This document shows, piece after piece, positions 27,345 through 34,135 of a DNA stretch of 64,000 nucleotides. Numbering within the stretch: the first letter of the stretch is position 1; every line of letters starts with the position of its first letter. Origin of the DNA: Pseudomonadota bacterium. GTDB lineage: Bacteria; Pseudomonadota; Gammaproteobacteria; Burkholderiales; JAJZQI01. The DNA lies in contig JAJZQI010000010.1 of NCBI GenBank assembly GCA_021851875.1, forward strand, positions 46,217-110,216. Direction: 5' to 3'. Both the position numbers and the translations under genes were made by a program. Under the pieces are notes generated by a model, which saw only the letters and a list, made by a program, of their open reading frames with translations, searched no databases and was not told the origin of the DNA.

Positions 27345-27571
27345 GCCCCCTTCATTACTGTCATAGTGATCTCAATGTCAGACTGTGTCATGCGAAGTGC
27401 ATCGCTGGCCTCCGCCCTGATTATCACTTTCCAGGCATAAGGAAGCCACAACTTCACGGGACATACAGCTTGCATGCTTAATGCGGAAATTGCATAGGCT
27501 ATTGCAATGCCGCTGCGGAACATCAATAATCGCCCTTGGCCCTCGTCGCAGGCTGGGTGAGGGTCTTTCAT
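27341..27571 (-). CDS. Small hypothetical protein upstream of the membrane protein
   Basis: A 76-aa ORF. The C-terminal part (CPVKLWLPYAWKVIIRAEAS, then ALRMTQSDIEITMTVMKGA) looks like a real amphipathic protein segment, while the first 16 residues are weaker. The true start may be the ATG at 27523 or one near 'MQAVCPVK'; none has a strong ribosome-binding site. Its stop overlaps the next small ORF by ATGA, the best argument that it is coding. Function is unknown; a phage or mobile origin is possible. Confidence 0.4.
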   Translation of the reverse strand: MKDPHPACDEGQGRLLMFRSGIAIAYAISALSMQAVCPVKLWLPYAWKVIIRAEASDALRMTQSDIEITMTVMKGA

Positions 27572-27936
27572 TTACGACTTGCGATTATGCGATCGCCACC
27601 CCATGTCAGTCACACTCTCGCGTTTTATGCCGGGACAGCTCGAATCAGCTTGGCATATTTTTCAGTGTAGCGGCCAGAAAAATCATTTCACCGCTTTAGA
27701 TTATGAACTGATGCATGACACCCACACCAGTATAAGCCAAGCCATACGTAGCTGCGGAAGCTGATGCTGCGCTTTCACACCCTCCAGCCTACACGCCCGC
27801 ATTTGCTACACCGGCTTGGAAAAAAAGTATACGCGACCGCCGCATTCACAACAACATCAGCAAGCAAGCACTTTTTTATAACGACTTACAGACAATTCAA
27901 GCAATATGGGTAGCTCCTCGCCAGCCTGGGAAAGAA
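27572..27936. other. Intergenic stretch without a recognisable gene
   Basis: About 365 nt between the small hypothetical ORF and the promoter of the Phd/PIN pair. I see no convincing ORF, RNA gene or repeat; short ORFs here lack ribosome-binding sites and family features. It may hold remnants of mobile DNA. Confidence 0.4.
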
Positions 27937-27965
27937 TTGACAGCAGATATTGGCCAGACTAGACT
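27937..27965 (+). promoter_or_regulatory. Putative promoter of the Phd/PIN toxin-antitoxin pair
   Basis: A consensus TTGACA (27937-27942) is followed after 17 nt by TAGACT (27960-27965). The start would be near 27972, about 27 nt before the antitoxin ATG. Confidence 0.55.
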
Positions 27966-27998
27966 AATCATATCATGTTACCTCTTGGAGCAAATCTC

Positions 27999-28247
27999 AT
28001 GACCTCGGTAAACATGCTGCAAGCCAAATCCAGCCTGTCTCGGCTGGTCGAAGAAATTGAACAAGGCAAGGAGCGGGAAATCATTATTGCCCGCAACGGC
28101 CGGCCTGCGGCCAAACTGGTGCCATTGGACGAGCCCATCCGCGGCCAGCGCATTGGTGTTGCTAAGGGGGCATTCGTGGTGCCCGATTCGATTGACGCCT
28201 GCAATGACGAAGTGGCTCGGCTGTTTCTGGCCGGATCAGGGCAATGA
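27999..28247 (+). CDS. Phd/YefM-family antitoxin
   Basis: An 82-aa antitoxin with the Phd pattern: SVNMLQAKSSLSRLVEEIEQGKE (N-terminal DNA-binding half), EIIIARNGRPAAKLVPLDEP, and a C-terminal toxin-binding tail. It should repress its own promoter and neutralise the PIN toxin. The ATG at 27999 is chosen because TTGGAG lies 8-10 nt upstream; an in-frame ATG at 27975 is less likely. The stop overlaps the toxin start by ATGA. Confidence 0.88.
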   Translation: MTSVNMLQAKSSLSRLVEEIEQGKEREIIIARNGRPAAKLVPLDEPIRGQRIGVAKGAFVVPDSIDACNDEVARLFLAGSGQ

Positions 28248-28630
28248 ATATTTTACTGGATACGCATATTGCCCTGTGGGCCATTGCCGACAGCCCGGCC
28301 TTGCCAGACAAGGCGCGCGAACTGATAAGCAACCCACGCAACACGATCTGGGTAAGCGCGGTAAGCATTTGGGAAATAGTGATCAAGCACGGTCTGGGCC
28401 GGGGTGATATGCCGGTCTCTGGCGATATGGCACTGGGTTATTTTCGCCAGGCGGGTTATCGTGTGCTTGCCATTGAGGCTGAACATGCAGCCGCAGTCGA
28501 AACCCTGCCATCACATCATCAAGACCCATTCGACCGACTGCTGGTTGCTCAGGCACTGACCGAGCCGATGCGCTTGCTGACACACGATGCCGTGGTGGCC
28601 AAATACAGCGACACAGTCATCCATGTTTAA
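28244..28630 (+). CDS. PIN-domain ribonuclease toxin (VapC-like)
   Basis: A 128-aa PIN-domain protein starting MNILLDTHIALW. The expected acidic metal ligands are visible: Asp6, Glu44 (SIWEI), Asp94 and Asp97 (HHQDPFDRLLVAQA). In this family the toxin cleaves RNA, often tRNA. It is coupled by a 4-nt overlap to the Phd-type antitoxin. The pair is intact, and is the first module to the right of the CRISPR array region. Confidence 0.9.
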   Translation: MNILLDTHIALWAIADSPALPDKARELISNPRNTIWVSAVSIWEIVIKHGLGRGDMPVSGDMALGYFRQAGYRVLAIEAEHAAAVETLPSHHQDPFDRLLVAQALTEPMRLLTHDAVVAKYSDTVIHV

Positions 28631-28694
28631 CCCATAACGCCTCACATTAATAACGCCATTCGTTAACATGCGGCCATTATGGTCAAAAGTTTCG

Positions 28695-28892
28695 CTAGCA
28701 AAGAAACTGCGGCCGTATTTGCCGGGATACCCATACGCCGCGCTCATCACCCTCCTTGCGGATTGACGCTGGCATGCCCTCGGTGAGCAGGCGATGGAAC
28801 ACCTCGTTGTTCGCCAGCAACTCGGGCGAATGGATGCGCTCCGGCCTGTCCCCATCGGGCGCAATGGCGGATTCAGTGAGCTGTGCGTTCAT
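28695..28892 (-). pseudogene. Remnant of a type I restriction endonuclease subunit (hsdR) N-terminus
   Basis: The 65-aa ORF contains SPELLANNEVFHRLLTEGMP, then ASIRKEGDERG, which resembles the N-terminal region of HsdR as I recall it (N-x-x-FH-x-x-L-x-x-G-V, R-x-x-G). After ERG the similarity stops and the frame runs out at once, so at least 90% of an HsdR would be missing. It starts inside the stop of abiEii (ATGA overlap), the arrangement expected of a former operon. The assignment is inference from a short match. Confidence 0.5.
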
Positions 28893-29881
28893 GCCATCCC
28901 CTTCAGCGCATTTACTTCTTGTTCCAGCGCGGTTAATACCGCGATCACTTCCGGTAGCGTCAGCGGCTTATCGAAAATCATCGCCTGCATCGCCGCAAAA
29001 TCCTTTTCCAGCTCCGGCAGACGAAAATCGGGCGGCACCAAGCGCAGACTGCCCGGCACTGCCAGTTCATAACGCGCCCAGACACTGGGATAAAACCGCT
29101 GCTTGAAGGCGACCACCTCGTCCAGCAGCGCCAAATCCGCCAACGCCTCCGCCTTCACGCCGGACTGCGCCAGCCAGGCCAGGTCGTAATAGTGCCGGGA
29201 ATATCGCGGCAGCATAGGCTTGTCCTGCGCACGGTGCGCCTCCTGATGCAGGATCGTCGCCTTCTCCCAGAAAGTGCGCTTGGCCAGTATCGTGGGAACA
29301 AGGCATTCCGCGCGCTCGAATACTTGGGGGAAATGGCTCGCCGCATAAGGCTGGATCGCAAACGTGTCGGAGGGTAGCCACGAAGCCAGCGGCCCGATCT
29401 CCAGCAATATCTCCGGTCGCAAATACGCATCCGGGAACGCCGACGGATAGCGAATATTGATCGAGTGAGGGTTGTCCTCATCCATGGCGCAACGGCACAA
29501 GGCGCCGCTCAGCCGCGCCACTTCGGGCAACAGCGACTCGCGAATATAGGCTGCCGCCTGCTCGTTGGCGGCCTCGTTGAATTTGACCTGCTGGCTTTTG
29601 CTGCGAGCAAGATACGGGTCTTCGCCCGTCACCGCGCGCCAGTCCAGTATCAGATCGATATCTTCGGAAAAGCGGCCGATCAGGCCAAACGCCTTGGACA
29701 AACTGGTGCCGCCCTTGAACTTCAGCAGGCGCTGCAATTGTGGATCGCCAAACAATTTGTCCAGCACCCACACCACCCAGAAATCCTTCTCGACGATGGC
29801 CGGCGTGGCTCGCATCAGCCTGGCAGTTTCACCAAACAGCGCATTGCGATCGCGGCTTTCAAGGCGGGCGACCTTATCCAT
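28889..29881 (-). CDS. AbiEii-type nucleotidyltransferase toxin
   Basis: A 330-aa member of the AbiEii/DUF1814 family, the toxin of type IV AbiE abortive-infection systems. The nucleotidyltransferase motifs are FKGGTSLSKAFGLI and FSEDIDLIL, with the paired Asp of the DNA polymerase beta-like site. Downstream RHYYDLAWLAQSG is also typical. The ATG at 29881 overlaps the abiEi stop by 8 nt; a longer start at 29914 is less likely. Family members such as MenT transfer nucleotides to tRNA; this substrate is unknown. Confidence 0.88.
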   Translation of the reverse strand: MDKVARLESRDRNALFGETARLMRATPAIVEKDFWVVWVLDKLFGDPQLQRLLKFKGGTSLSKAFGLIGRFSEDIDLILDWRAVTGEDPYLARSKSQQVKFNEAANEQAAAYIRESLLPEVARLSGALCRCAMDEDNPHSINIRYPSAFPDAYLRPEILLEIGPLASWLPSDTFAIQPYAASHFPQVFERAECLVPTILAKRTFWEKATILHQEAHRAQDKPMLPRYSRHYYDLAWLAQSGVKAEALADLALLDEVVAFKQRFYPSVWARYELAVPGSLRLVPPDFRLPELEKDFAAMQAMIFDKPLTLPEVIAVLTALEQEVNALKGMA

Positions 29882-30485
29882 GTTCGCCCCGGCAGATTTG
29901 CTTGATCGCCGCAAAAATCCAGCCGGTCGCGCCTTGCGTATCCTTCACGATCTTTTCAAACTGCTTCGGGTCGAGTTGCGTGCGCGCCTTCTCGATCACC
30001 GCTGGGGTCACATGCTCCTTGCCCAAGGCCTTCAATGCCTGCACCAGCAGCGAACTCTCGCGGTATTTGAAACCGATGTTCTTCAATGCCGACTTTTTGA
30101 ATTCCAGGGCCGTACCCATCACCTCAAAGCACTTGTTCGGCCCGTCGCTCAAATACACATAACGTCCCGGCACCTGAGTGGAAAGCCCCAGCAGATTCAA
30201 CGCCGATTCGCCCGACACCTCGATGCGCCAGCCAAACTTGCGCGCATAGGCCGCCGCCACCTGATCGATATCCGGCGACAAGGTCTGTTGCAGCAACTCG
30301 CTATAGCCCGGGTAATCGTACATGCCGCGCGCCACGCGCCGTATCCTGCCCTGCCGGGTCAACTCCGAAAGCAGGCTATCCACCTGCTGGCGCGAAAACC
30401 GGCCCGCCAGATCGCTTGGCGAAAATGCCCACCCCCTGCCATGCCCGGCTATAAAATAAAAGCATGATTCAGAAATACTTTTCAT
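29874..30485 (-). CDS. AbiEi-type antitoxin / winged-helix repressor (DUF6088-like)
   Basis: A 203-aa protein with an N-terminal winged helix (FSPSDLAGRFSRQQVDSLLSEL, then GRIRRVARGMYDYP) and a C-terminal domain with SGESALNLLGLSTQVPGR and VYLSDGPNK. That is the AbiEi antitoxin layout, which in studied systems represses the abiE promoter and blocks AbiEii activity. The ATG at 30485 is used; the upstream start at 30524 would run through the palindrome. It overlaps abiEii by 8 nt. Confidence 0.85.
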   Translation of the reverse strand: MKSISESCFYFIAGHGRGWAFSPSDLAGRFSRQQVDSLLSELTRQGRIRRVARGMYDYPGYSELLQQTLSPDIDQVAAAYARKFGWRIEVSGESALNLLGLSTQVPGRYVYLSDGPNKCFEVMGTALEFKKSALKNIGFKYRESSLLVQALKALGKEHVTPAVIEKARTQLDPKQFEKIVKDTQGATGWIFAAIKQICRGEHG

Positions 30486-30503
30486 CAACCAGCGCCCACA
30501 AAA

Positions 30504-30535
30504 AATCCAGAAAAAATATAGCATTTTTCTGGATT
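30504..30535. promoter_or_regulatory. 32-bp palindrome upstream of abiEi (operator or terminator)
   Basis: Perfect 12-bp inverted arms (AATCCAGAAAAA / TTTTTCTGGATT) flank an 8-nt centre containing TATA. It ends 19 nt before the abiEi ATG. AbiEi proteins bind inverted repeats in their own promoter, so an operator is likely. On the minus strand the hairpin is also followed by TTTTTT, so it may instead be a terminator for the hsdM remnant. Confidence 0.6.
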
Positions 30536-30627
30536 ATTGGCAGGGTTTATTACGCGCCTTGCTAACCAGCCTCCGATTTCAACTGTCCGGCTTTTCCGGA
30601 TACTTCCCGCAACGCCCGGCATCCTGT

Positions 30628-31158
30628 TCATGCGACCGCCTTGTCCAGCGCCACCCGCACCTCGCCGCGGGTCTTGCTGGTGAGCGCGCCTTTGGCGAGC
30701 ACCACGCCTGCTCTCCCACTCGGGGCGAGGTGGTGGATGAAGTGTTGCAGCCAGGCGAAGTTGGCGTTGCCCGCGGGCGGTGCGCCGTATTTCCAGCGGC
30801 CGTCGTTGCGCAGCAGTTCGCCGCTCCAGTCGCTCACATTAAAAGGAGGATTGGCGATCATGGCGGCATCGACATGGGCGACGAGGTATGACCAGCGCGC
30901 CTCGGGCGGCACGAAGAAGATGTTCTCGGCCTTGTATTCGTCCTTGTCCTCGGGATCGGCCCCGGCGTAATCGCCCTTGCCTTCATTCAGTTTGGTGTAC
31001 ATTTCCTCGAACGAGTCGGAAATGTATTTCAGGAAGATGAGGCCGAGCACCACATGCTTGTATTCTGCGGCGTCGATGTTCTTGCGTAGCTTGTCGGCGG
31101 CTTTCCAGAGCTGTTTTTCCAGCGGTTCTGCTTTGGTTTCTTTTTTTTCTTTAGACAT
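30628..31158 (-). pseudogene. Internally deleted type I restriction-modification methylase (hsdM remnant)
   Basis: The 176-aa ORF begins like HsdM (LEKQLWKAADKLRKNIDAAE, KHVVLGLIFLKYISDSFEE). It reaches PPEARWSYLVAH and then jumps directly to AMIANPPFNVSDW, the catalytic NPPF motif. About 150 residues including the SAM-binding motif I are missing at that junction. After GRAGVVLAKGALTSKTRGE it ends prematurely, whereas HsdM normally continues for over 200 residues. It cannot be an active methylase. It is the first element of an hsdM'-abiEi-abiEii-hsdR' series on the minus strand. Confidence 0.85.
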
Positions 31159-31345
31159 ACGAAATACTCATTTGAAAAGGATTACATATCCGCAGACGAA
31201 CTATGCGATGAATCCACTGCGCCAGCTTATCGTATAATTGTTACACGCCACTGGCTCAGCAGGCGAGCCACACAATGTATAGCGCCATTTAGCCAGTAAC
31301 TCCGCCAAGCCCCCTGCGGGCGACCTGCTTTGCAACAAGATTTAT

Positions 31346-31657
31346 CTAAGCCAAACCCAAAAATACAGCCAACAGGCGATTAACTGCCAGCATCGCCTCG
31401 TCATCCAGACGCCCGAATACGGTGCCGATTTTGTCTCGCGGCACGGATTGTGGTTTATCCACCATGATTTGCGATGTTTTAGTCAAACCATTGGATGCAG
31501 CAGACTGAATGGTTATTCGAAACAGGGGGTATCACGCAATTCGCCGGTAACTGGCAGGATAGTAACAGAGGGATGCGCGCTGAACAGATCTGACTGCCGG
31601 CCGCGGCTTGTCCAAATCCCCCTGCAACGCGATAGTAACCAGATCACCCCGCCTCAT
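31346..31657 (-). pseudogene. Frameshifted MazF/PemK-type toxin gene
   Basis: Translation from the ATG at 31657 gives MRRGDLVTIALQGDLDKPRP-AV, the normal MazF start, then the frame is lost. The next frame continues QSDLFSAHPSVTILPVTGE and LRDTP. A second shift (a C-run apparently one base short) leads to LFRITIQSAASNGL, QIMVDKPQSVPRDKIG and a normal C-terminus with TAG at 31346. All MazF segments are present in order but in three frames, so the toxin is broken. The start overlaps the antitoxin stop by ATGA. Confidence 0.85.
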
Positions 31658-31866
31658 TGCCAGCCATCTGTGTCTGCCACCGATTCAAGATGGTGCAGAA
31701 TTTCATTCTCATGTGCATCCACCTGCAGACTAAGTGACTGGCGACGGCATTCTTCAGCAAAACCGGCTTGCCGGGTGTCGGGCACCCAGATCTGAACCGG
31801 ACGCACGCCGGCTGCGCGCAAAGCGTCACGGTGCTTTTGCACACGCGCTGATGTTGTTGCTGCCAT
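31654..31866 (-). CDS. MazE-like antitoxin (DUF3018 type)
   Basis: A 70-aa antitoxin with ARVQKHRDALRAAGVRPVQI and WVPDTRQAGFAEECRRQS, the recognisable core of DUF3018/MazE-family antitoxins, and a C-terminus ending VADTDGW-Q. It is intact even though its MazF partner downstream carries two frame disruptions. The ATG at 31866 is chosen over 31881 because it opens on the family start. It lies 62 nt downstream of the apeB stop on the same strand. Two direct GTTACATG copies lie just upstream and may be operator half-sites. Confidence 0.82.
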   Translation of the reverse strand: MAATTSARVQKHRDALRAAGVRPVQIWVPDTRQAGFAEECRRQSLSLQVDAHENEILHHLESVADTDGWQ

Positions 31867-31928
31867 AATACCCCCCAACAATTACGGGTTACATGTCAAC
31901 ATACTACCCCCAGTTACATGCAACATTC

Positions 31929-33242
31929 TCAACTCACATCTCCAGCAAACGCCTCCAGCATCACCCCGATCATATAGCCATGATCCAGTGCCCCGGCGCT
32001 TTCGCGCAGGCTGTGCATGGCCCACATGGGGTTGCCCACATCCACCGTCGGCATACCCAATTGGGCGGCCACCATCGGACCGATGGTGCTGCCGCAACCC
32101 AGATCGGTGCGGTGCACGTATTGCTGATACGGCACACCCGCCTTTTCGCACAGCAGCATGAAGCGGGCGGCAGTGTCCAGGCTGGTGCTGTAGCGCTGGT
32201 TGGCATTGGATTTGATGACCGGGCCGGCGTTGACCATGACGTGGTGATGCGGCTCGTAGGCGGCGGGGAAATTGGGGTGCCAGCCGTGGGCCATGTCGGC
32301 GCTGATGAAGAAGCTGTTGTGGTAGGCGCAATGGCGGGCTTCTTCGTCCAGATTGCGGCTATTGGCAATGCGTTCGATCACATCGCTGACGAAGCTGCCG
32401 TCGGCCCCCACGCTGCTGCCGCTGCCCACTTCCTCGTGATCAAAAAAGGCGCAGATGCAGGTGGACTGCGGTGTTTCGGTGGCGAGCAAGGCGGTGAGCG
32501 CGGCATGGCAGGAGGCCAGGTTATCCAGCTGGCTATTGGCGACGAATTCCTGCTCGGCACCCCAGAACACGCCTTTTTGCGTGTCGTACACATTGAAGTC
32601 GGCGGTGAGAATATCGCTGACCGGCACACCCAGTTTGTCCGCCACATGCCCCATGAACAGCGGGTCGGCATCGACACCTTTTGGCAGCATGGCGAGGATG
32701 AGCGGCAGCTCGTTCTGCTTGTGCAGCTTGAGGCCTTGCTCGTTGACGTCGCGGTTCATGTGTATGGCGAGGTTGGGCAGGCGCACCAATGGTTCGTCAA
32801 AGCGCACCAGGCGGGTTTCGAAACCGTCAGCCGTGCGCACATTGACGCGCCCGGCCAGGCTCAAATCACGGTCGGTAAAGGTGGCCAGAATCGGCCCGCC
32901 ATACACTTCCACCCCCAGCCGGGCCACGCCGTCGCAGCTGTGCGCCGCGCGCGGCTTGAGTCGCAGGCCGGGCGAATCGGTATGCGCGCCGATAAGGGTA
33001 AAACCGCTTTCTTCCAGCGCCCCCTGCCCCATGATGAAAGCGATGATGGACGACCCGCCGCGCACGGCGTAATAACGCCCCCCAGCCTGCAGCTGCCAAC
33101 GCTGGTTTTCCTGCAGGCGGGTGAAACCATGCGCCTGCAAACGCTGCTCGGCGGTGGCCACAGCATGCCAGGGGCTGGGGCTGGCATCGATAAAATCGAG
33201 CAGGTCTTGCGCCTGCACTCGGGTTTGTTCGGATATCGGCAT
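31929..33242 (-). CDS. apeB: M18-family aminopeptidase
   Basis: A 437-aa cytosolic zinc aminopeptidase of the M18 (aspartyl aminopeptidase-like) family. Metal and catalytic regions are IGAHTDSPGLRLKP, NSQLDNLASC, CAFFDHEEVGSGSS, FFISADMAHGWHPN and a C-terminal MWAMHSLRES. Expected substrates are N-terminal acidic or neutral residues of peptides. It starts MPISEQTRVQAQDLLDFIDASPSPWHAV, the normal family N-terminus. It marks the right border of the defence island and is divergent from higB. Confidence 0.92.
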   Translation of the reverse strand: MPISEQTRVQAQDLLDFIDASPSPWHAVATAEQRLQAHGFTRLQENQRWQLQAGGRYYAVRGGSSIIAFIMGQGALEESGFTLIGAHTDSPGLRLKPRAAHSCDGVARLGVEVYGGPILATFTDRDLSLAGRVNVRTADGFETRLVRFDEPLVRLPNLAIHMNRDVNEQGLKLHKQNELPLILAMLPKGVDADPLFMGHVADKLGVPVSDILTADFNVYDTQKGVFWGAEQEFVANSQLDNLASCHAALTALLATETPQSTCICAFFDHEEVGSGSSVGADGSFVSDVIERIANSRNLDEEARHCAYHNSFFISADMAHGWHPNFPAAYEPHHHVMVNAGPVIKSNANQRYSTSLDTAARFMLLCEKAGVPYQQYVHRTDLGCGSTIGPMVAAQLGMPTVDVGNPMWAMHSLRESAGALDHGYMIGVMLEAFAGDVS

Positions 33243-33339
33243 GATGAGGCAATCTATAAGACAGATAATTGCGCAAGCATACTAAAGCACATGCCGCTGC
33301 GCCAGCGTGTATCCGGCCCAAGCCAACAGAAAATACCGC

Positions 33340-33368
33340 TTTACAGATTCCGCCAAACGGAACACACT
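33340..33368 (+). promoter_or_regulatory. Putative promoter/operator of the first higBA pair
   Basis: TTTACA (33340-33345) lies 17 nt upstream of a weak -10 (CACACT). Between them is an inverted repeat TTCCG-CCAAA-CGGAA (33348-33362), a plausible HigA operator. The ATG of higB follows 6 nt after the -10, so the transcript may be nearly leaderless. Confidence 0.4.
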
Positions 33369-33373
33369 AAGAC

Positions 33374-33652
33374 ATGATTCATTCTTTTGCCTGCCCAGAC
33401 ACCGAGGCGCTGTTTTACAGCCGAGCCGTGCCACGTTTCAAAAACATTGAACGTGTTGCACGCCATAAATTGTTACAGCTACAGGCCGCCACAGAGTTGG
33501 CCAGTTTGCGCATTCCGCCCGGCAACCCGTTGGAAGCCCTAAAGGGCGACCGCTTGGGGCAATACAGCATCCGTATTAACGATCAATGGCGCCTGTGTTT
33601 TAAATGGCAAGACGACGGAGCCCGCGATATTGAAATCGTCGACCATCACTAG
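33374..33652 (+). CDS. higB: HigB-type mRNA interferase toxin (copy 1)
   Basis: A 92-aa RelE/HigB-superfamily toxin that cleaves mRNA on the ribosome. MIHSFACPDTEALF, RVARHKLLQL, LKGDRLGQYSIRINDQWRL and IEIVDHH are typical of the plasmid-maintenance killer type. It is intact. In ordinary higBA operons the antitoxin starts within tens of nt; here a ~150-bp inverted-repeat element separates the two genes. A homologous copy lies at 56163. Confidence 0.9.
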   Translation: MIHSFACPDTEALFYSRAVPRFKNIERVARHKLLQLQAATELASLRIPPGNPLEALKGDRLGQYSIRINDQWRLCFKWQDDGARDIEIVDHH

Positions 33653-33803
33653 GGGAATGCTGATTTATTAGCGTTTCCCTGCCGGGCGAACGATTCGCCC
33701 GGCCGCTCAATGACGCAAGCCATTGAAAGCGTAGGTTGTGCGGACATGTGCCGCGCAACCGTCCAGCTGACTTTATTTCGCCATGGAATAAATCAGCATT
33801 TCC
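33653..33803. mobile_element. MITE-like element inserted between higB and higA
   Basis: About 150 bp bounded by near-perfect terminal inverted repeats. AATGCTGATTTATT at 33656-33669 matches the reverse complement at 33787-33800, extended outward to GGG/GGA with one mismatch. An internal palindrome (CGGGCGAA CGA TTCGCCCG) adds structure. It has no coding capacity. It begins right after the higB stop and ends just before the higA ribosome-binding site. No clear target duplication was identified. Confidence 0.65.
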
Positions 33804-33817
33804 ATAGGAGAAACAGC

Positions 33818-34123
33818 ATGGCTGAACTGCTTGAGGAAATTCACCCCGGCGAAATCCTGCTGGAAGAATTCATGAAACCCATGCACATCAGCGCACGCCG
33901 GCTGGCTGCCGATATCGATGTATCGCCCAGCCGGATCAGCGAACTGGTGCATGGCCAGCGTCCGATCACGGCCGACACCGCACTGCGCCTGGGTATCTTT
34001 TTCGGCATGGAGCCACGCTTCTGGCTCAATCTGCAGGCCGAATATGATATTCGTATCGCCAAGCGCGAATTGCACGGCAAAATCGCGCCACGCATACGCA
34101 TTTTCCACCCGGAAGCAGCCTGA
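33818..34123 (+). CDS. higA: HigA-type antitoxin (copy 1)
   Basis: A 101-aa XRE-type helix-turn-helix antitoxin. EEIHPGEILLEEFMKPMHIS, the HTH around RLAADIDVSPSRISELVHGQR and DTALRLGIFFGMEPRFWLNLQ are typical of HigA/VapI. AGGAGA lies 8 nt before the ATG at 33818, which decides the start over an upstream in-frame codon inside the inserted element. Because of the insertion its expression may depend on read-through from higB or on a promoter inside the element. Confidence 0.9.
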   Translation: MAELLEEIHPGEILLEEFMKPMHISARRLAADIDVSPSRISELVHGQRPITADTALRLGIFFGMEPRFWLNLQAEYDIRIAKRELHGKIAPRIRIFHPEAA

Positions 34124-34135
34124 GCGACCGAGGCG

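Noticed and set aside
27154..27440. Two + strand ORFs just right of the array (70 and 92 aa)
   Set aside because: They have low-complexity Ser/Thr/His-rich composition and no ribosome-binding sites, and they are antisense to the better-supported small hydrophobic ORF.
32455..33072. Ser/Arg-rich ORF on the + strand opposite the aminopeptidase
   Set aside because: Shadow frame with no start signals; the minus-strand aminopeptidase is complete.
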